Source: Oscillospiraceae bacterium (GTDB lineage: Bacteria > Bacillota > Clostridia > Oscillospirales > Ruminococcaceae). From it: a stretch of DNA of 8,933 bases. Below the pieces are notes generated by a model that saw nothing but the letters and a program-made list of their open reading frames with translations, did no database searches and was not told where the DNA came from. A program made the translations under genes and the position numbers. Positions 6,255 through 8,933 of this stretch are shown here, piece after piece. The stretch lies in the NCBI GenBank assembly GCA_019423445.1, contig JAHZBJ010000065.1, positions 1,851 to 10,783 of the forward strand, read 5' to 3'. Position 1 is the stretch's first letter. Every line of letters starts with the position of its first letter.

Positions 6255-7286
6255 ATGGAAAAGATCATTGACATCCGCAGTGACACCGTTACTCAGCCCA
6301 CCCCCGAAATGCGTCAGGCCATGCTGGAGGCCCAGGTAGGGGACGACGTCTACGGCGACGACCCCACCATGAACCGCCTGGAGGAGCTGGCGGCCCAGCG
6401 GGTAGGGAAGGAAGCCGCCCTCTTTGTCCCCTCCGGGACCATGGGCAATCAGTTGGCCGTTATGACCCATACCCGGCGCGGGGACGCGGTGATCTGCGGG
6501 AGGAATTCCCATGTTTATGTCCATGAGGTGGGAGCCTCCGCCGTTCTTGCCGGGGTCACCCTGGACCCGGTAGACAGCCGGGACGACATTATCTACCCTG
6601 GACTTGTGGAGCGTGCCATCCGGGAGGAGGACATCCACTGTCCCACCACAACCCTTCTCTGTGTGGAAAACGCCCTGGCCACCGGCCGGGCGGTGCCCCT
6701 GGATGTGGCGGAGAAGGTCTACGCCACCGCCAAGGCCCACGGCCTTATGGTTCACATGGACGGGGCCAGACTTTTTAACGCGGCGGCGGCTTTGGGCTGC
6801 TCCGCTGCGGAGATCGCGGCCTGCACCGATTCGGTGATGTTCTGCCTTTCCAAGGGCCTCTGCGCTCCGGTAGGCTCTATCCTGGCCGGGAGCCGGGAGT
6901 TTATCCAAAGAGCGCGGAAGAACCGGAAACTTCTGGGAGGCGGAATGCGCCAGTGCGGCTTCCTGGCCGCTGCCGGCATTGTGGCTCTGGAGAAGATGAC
7001 CGGCAGGCTGGCGGAGGACCATGAGAACGCTGCCTGGCTTCGGGAGCGGTTGAGCCGTATCCCCGGGGTTCATGTGAACACCGATGGAATTCAAATCAAT
7101 ATGGTGTTCTTCACCCTGGATTACCCGGATGCCCTGGTGGCCTCCCTGCCGGAACGCTTCCTGGAAAAAGGCATAAAGATCAACGGTGTCTCCGCCGGGG
7201 AGATGCGGTTTGTTACCAACCACGACGTTACCCGGGAGGATCTGGCCTACGCGGCAGACTGCCTGGAGGAATTCCTGAAAGGATGA
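6255..7286 (+). CDS. ltaE: Low-specificity L-threonine aldolase
   Basis: A 343-residue cytoplasmic PLP enzyme that splits threonine or allo-threonine into glycine and acetaldehyde. It has the fold-type I layout: 'IDIRSDTVTQPTPEM' at the start, 'GDDVYGDDPTMNRLE' at 29-43, 'PSGTMGNQLA' at 59-68 for phosphate binding, 'RNSHVYVHEVG' with H86 expected to stack on the cofactor, 'VHMDGARLFNAA' with D169 and R172, and 'FCLSKGLCAPVGS' with K200 as the Schiff-base lysine. Length matches the family. The ATG at 6255 follows a perfect AAGGAGG with 7-base spacing; an upstream in-frame ATG at 6213 is rejected because it overlaps the opposing promoter and has no ribosome binding site. The mnmA gene begins 10 bases after the stop, so the two are very likely co-transcribed. 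Stereospecificity (ltaA versus ltaE type) cannot be read from sequence alone. Confidence 0.93.
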   Translation: MEKIIDIRSDTVTQPTPEMRQAMLEAQVGDDVYGDDPTMNRLEELAAQRVGKEAALFVPSGTMGNQLAVMTHTRRGDAVICGRNSHVYVHEVGASAVLAGVTLDPVDSRDDIIYPGLVERAIREEDIHCPTTTLLCVENALATGRAVPLDVAEKVYATAKAHGLMVHMDGARLFNAAAALGCSAAEIAACTDSVMFCLSKGLCAPVGSILAGSREFIQRARKNRKLLGGGMRQCGFLAAAGIVALEKMTGRLAEDHENAAWLRERLSRIPGVHVNTDGIQINMVFFTLDYPDALVASLPERFLEKGIKINGVSAGEMRFVTNHDVTREDLAYAADCLEEFLKG

Positions 7287-7296
7287 TAAGGCGCCT

Positions 7297-8373
7297 ATGA
7301 AAGGCAAGGTATTGGTGGCTATGAGCGGCGGTGTGGACAGCTCGGTTGCGGCATGGCTCCTTCAAAAGCAGGGATATGAGGTGATAGGAGTCACCTTCCG
7401 CCTTTGGAGCGGGGGAGAGGAGGACTCCGAATGCTGTGGCCTGGACGACGTCAACGATGCCCGTATGGTCTGCCATCAGCTGGGGATTCCCCACTATGTC
7501 CTCAATTACAAGGACCTGTTCCGCCGTCAGGTGGTGGAGCCGTTTATCCAGGCCTATCGGGAGGGCAGAACTCCGAATCCCTGCATCCTCTGCAACCGGT
7601 ACATCAAGTTTGGGGAGTTCTGCCGCCGGGCCCGGGAGCTGGGGGCGGACTATATCGCCACCGGCCACTACGCCCGGGTGGAACGGAGCCCCTCGGGACG
7701 GTGGGAGCTCCGCCGGGGACGGGACCTTTCCAAGGACCAAAGCTATGTCCTCTACAGCCTTACCCAGGAGGAGCTTTCCATGCTCCTCCTTCCCTGCGGG
7801 GATTTTCCCAAGGAGGAGATCCGCCAGATGGCGGAGGTGAGCGGCCTTCGGGTGGCCCACAAGCCGGACAGCCAGGATATCTGCTTTGTCCCCGGGGGAG
7901 ATTACGCCGCCTTTTTGGAGGAATACACCGGGGAGCCTTTGGCCCCTGGGGATTTCCTCGACCGGGAAGGCCGGGTTCTGGGGAAGCACCGGGGTTCGGC
8001 CCGGTACACCATCGGCCAGCGGAAAGGTCTGGGGATCTCCCTTGGGCGGCCTATGTTTGTAGGGGCTATCGACCCCATCCGCAATACCGTCACCCTGGTG
8101 GAAGAAGAGGGGGATCTGCTGCGCCGGGAGGTGCTGGCAGAGGATGTGAATTTTGTTTCCCTTCCCCGGGAGGCTTTTTCCCGGCCGGTGGAGGTTCTGG
8201 CCCGGCTCCGGTATTCCCAGCGCCCTGCGGCAGCGGAGGCATCCCTTCTTCCAGACGGACGGCTGCGGCTGCTGTTCCGGGATCCCCAGCGGGCCCCCAC
8301 CCCCGGTCAGGCAGCGGTGCTTTACCAGGAGGACCGGGTGGTCTGCGGAGGCACCATTGCGGCGGCCTATTGA
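7297..8373 (+). CDS. mnmA: tRNA-specific 2-thiouridylase MnmA
   Basis: A 358-residue enzyme that adenylates and then thiolates U34 in the wobble position of tRNA-Lys, tRNA-Glu and tRNA-Gln, using sulfur relayed from a cysteine desulfurase. The N-terminal PP-loop reads 'AMSGGVDSSVAAWLL' (residues 8-22). The first catalytic cysteine is C99 in 'NPCILCNRYIKFG'; the tRNA-binding region has 'TGHYAR' and 'DQSYVLYSL'; the second catalytic cysteine is C196 in 'DSQDICFVPGGDY'. The C-terminal barrel begins around 'HRGSARYTIGQRKGLGI'. Length is normal. The ATG at 7297 is preceded by AAGG, 5 bases away, and lies 10 bases after the aldolase stop, which suggests translational coupling. No sulfur-relay gene (iscS, tusA) is adjacent. 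The 'ECCGLDDV' cysteine pair at 47-48 resembles what I recall of other clostridial MnmA proteins. Confidence 0.97.
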   Translation: MKGKVLVAMSGGVDSSVAAWLLQKQGYEVIGVTFRLWSGGEEDSECCGLDDVNDARMVCHQLGIPHYVLNYKDLFRRQVVEPFIQAYREGRTPNPCILCNRYIKFGEFCRRARELGADYIATGHYARVERSPSGRWELRRGRDLSKDQSYVLYSLTQEELSMLLLPCGDFPKEEIRQMAEVSGLRVAHKPDSQDICFVPGGDYAAFLEEYTGEPLAPGDFLDREGRVLGKHRGSARYTIGQRKGLGISLGRPMFVGAIDPIRNTVTLVEEEGDLLRREVLAEDVNFVSLPREAFSRPVEVLARLRYSQRPAAAEASLLPDGRLRLLFRDPQRAPTPGQAAVLYQEDRVVCGGTIAAAY

Positions 8374-8412
8374 CTTCTCAGGGAAAATTCCCCTCCCACG
8401 AAAGGAGCTCTT

Positions 8413-8736
8413 ATGAGAAAGGTAAGGATTACGGTTCTAAAAACCACCCTGGACCGGGAGCTGACGGAAGAATATGGGGTGGAGGGGTTTGGACCCTGTC
8501 AGCGGTTTCAGCCGGGACAGGTGTTCTGGACGGACTACGCCATACCGGAGGGGTTCTGCGGCGAAGCGTGGAAGGCGATCTACCAATATGTCTTTGCCCT
8601 GGCCCACGGCACCGAGACCTTTTATCGCGGGGAATGGATCCGGAAACCGAGAACGGCGGTCTGCAGCTGCAATGATGGATTGCGGCCGGTGATTTTCCTC
8701 CTGGAGACCGCCGGTGAGGAATCTTCCAATACCTGA
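8413..8736 (+). CDS. TIGR04076 family protein, function unknown
   Basis: A 107-residue soluble protein. It resembles the small TIGR04076 family of anaerobic bacteria and archaea through the N-terminal strand 'MRKVRITVLK', 'GPCQRFQPGQVF' at 28-38, 'PEGFCGEAWKAIYQYVFALAHG' at 45-66 and the ending 'CSCNDGLRPVIFLLE' at 84-98. Cysteines C29, C49, C84 and C86 fall in these conserved blocks and could bind a metal or be redox-active, but no activity is known to me. The ATG at 8413 has AAAGGAG 5 bases upstream. It starts 39 bases after mnmA with no terminator between, and a strong terminator follows, so it is the last gene of the aldolase-mnmA operon. The association with mnmA hints at sulfur or cysteine chemistry, which is only a suggestion. 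Confidence 0.82.
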   Translation: MRKVRITVLKTTLDRELTEEYGVEGFGPCQRFQPGQVFWTDYAIPEGFCGEAWKAIYQYVFALAHGTETFYRGEWIRKPRTAVCSCNDGLRPVIFLLETAGEESSNT

Positions 8737-8759
8737 TACCTTCTTTCAAATTGTTTGAG

Positions 8760-8798
8760 AAGCCCCTGTGCGGTTTGGTGCCGTCCGGGGGCTTTTTT
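8760..8798 (+). terminator. Rho-independent terminator of the ltaE-mnmA-TIGR04076 operon
   Basis: AAGCCCC (8760-8766) pairs with GGGGCTT (8788-8794), with a small inner CGG/CCG pairing (8771-8773 with 8781-8783) inside the loop, and ends in TTTTTT (8793-8798). It lies 23 bases after the last stop of the operon. Confidence 0.85.
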
Positions 8799-8933
8799 CG
8801 GGGGGAAGTCCTGACTTCGATGTTTTTGGTGCATCAAAAACGGAAAAGAAAGCCACTCTATCTGTGAACGGACCGCCGGAAGAGAGAAGATGGTTTTGCG
8901 GTCCGAAGTCCTGAAGATTGGATGCCTTCCAGA
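8799..8933. other. Non-coding end of the window with repeats and inverted repeats
   Basis: No supported gene is visible. The stretch holds a 10-base direct repeat GAAGTCCTGA at 8805-8814 and 8905-8914, an inverted repeat GTTTTTG/CAAAAAC (8822-8828 with 8835-8841), and an 8-bp inverted repeat CGGACCGC/GCGGTCCG (8869-8876 with 8898-8905) around a 21-base purine-rich loop. It may be the upstream region of the next gene; I could not identify a clear promoter. Confidence 0.5.

Noticed and set aside
6204..7307. Minus-strand open frame of 367 codons opposite the threonine aldolase gene
   Set aside because: No family features are seen, and the plus strand holds a complete PLP enzyme with a perfect ribosome binding site.
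8822..8841. GTTTTTG/CAAAAAC inverted repeat as a second terminator
   Set aside because: The stem is nearly all A/T, has no following U tract, and a proper terminator already lies just upstream.
1..8933. Mobile element, CRISPR array, tRNA or rRNA gene
   Set aside because: I found no transposase or integrase reading, no regularly spaced repeat series, and no tRNA- or rRNA-like segment on either strand by eye.

Overview
The window looks like ordinary chromosomal sequence from a GC-rich Firmicute of the class Clostridia, most plausibly an Oscillospiraceae/Ruminococcaceae-type gut anaerobe. This is an inference from the gene set (BMP-family lipoprotein transporter, clostridial-type MnmA and LUD proteins, a TIGR04076 protein), the strong AAGGAGG-type ribosome binding sites, the GTG and TTG starts, and the GC-rich third codon positions. 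I see no mobile element, CRISPR array, rRNA or tRNA.

Layout. (1) Minus strand, 1-1561: a nucleoside-type ABC importer operon, read as promoter, BMP/PnrA-family binding lipoprotein, a strong intergenic hairpin, then the start of the ATPase gene, which leaves the window at base 1. (2) Plus strand, 1725-3035: phosphopentomutase (deoB) with its own extended -10 promoter and a textbook terminator. It is divergent from the transporter, and together they suggest nucleoside uptake and ribose-phosphate salvage. (3) Plus strand, 3150-5373: type I signal peptidase (lepB, GTG start) followed by a MurJ/MviN-family lipid flippase (TTG start). The pair forms a small envelope operon whose 5' leader carries a terminator-like hairpin directly before the ribosome binding site. 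(4) Minus strand, 5473-6212: a stand-alone LUD-domain (LutC/DUF162-like) protein with a cysteine-rich tail, convergent with murJ. (5) Plus strand, 6255-8798: an operon of low-specificity threonine aldolase, tRNA 2-thiouridylase (mnmA) and a small TIGR04076 protein of unknown function, ending in a rho-independent terminator. (6) 8799-8933: non-coding as far as I can see, with a 10-base direct repeat at 100-base spacing and two inverted repeats.

I do not find a convincing undescribed multi-gene system. The items most worth a second look are regulatory: the terminator-like leader of the lepB-murJ operon, with an almost leaderless in-frame ATG just before it; the 13-bp hairpin between the binding-protein and ATPase genes; and the palindrome above the transporter promoter. 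The main uncharacterised gene is the TIGR04076 protein. All family assignments come from reading the translated sequence by eye, without any database search.
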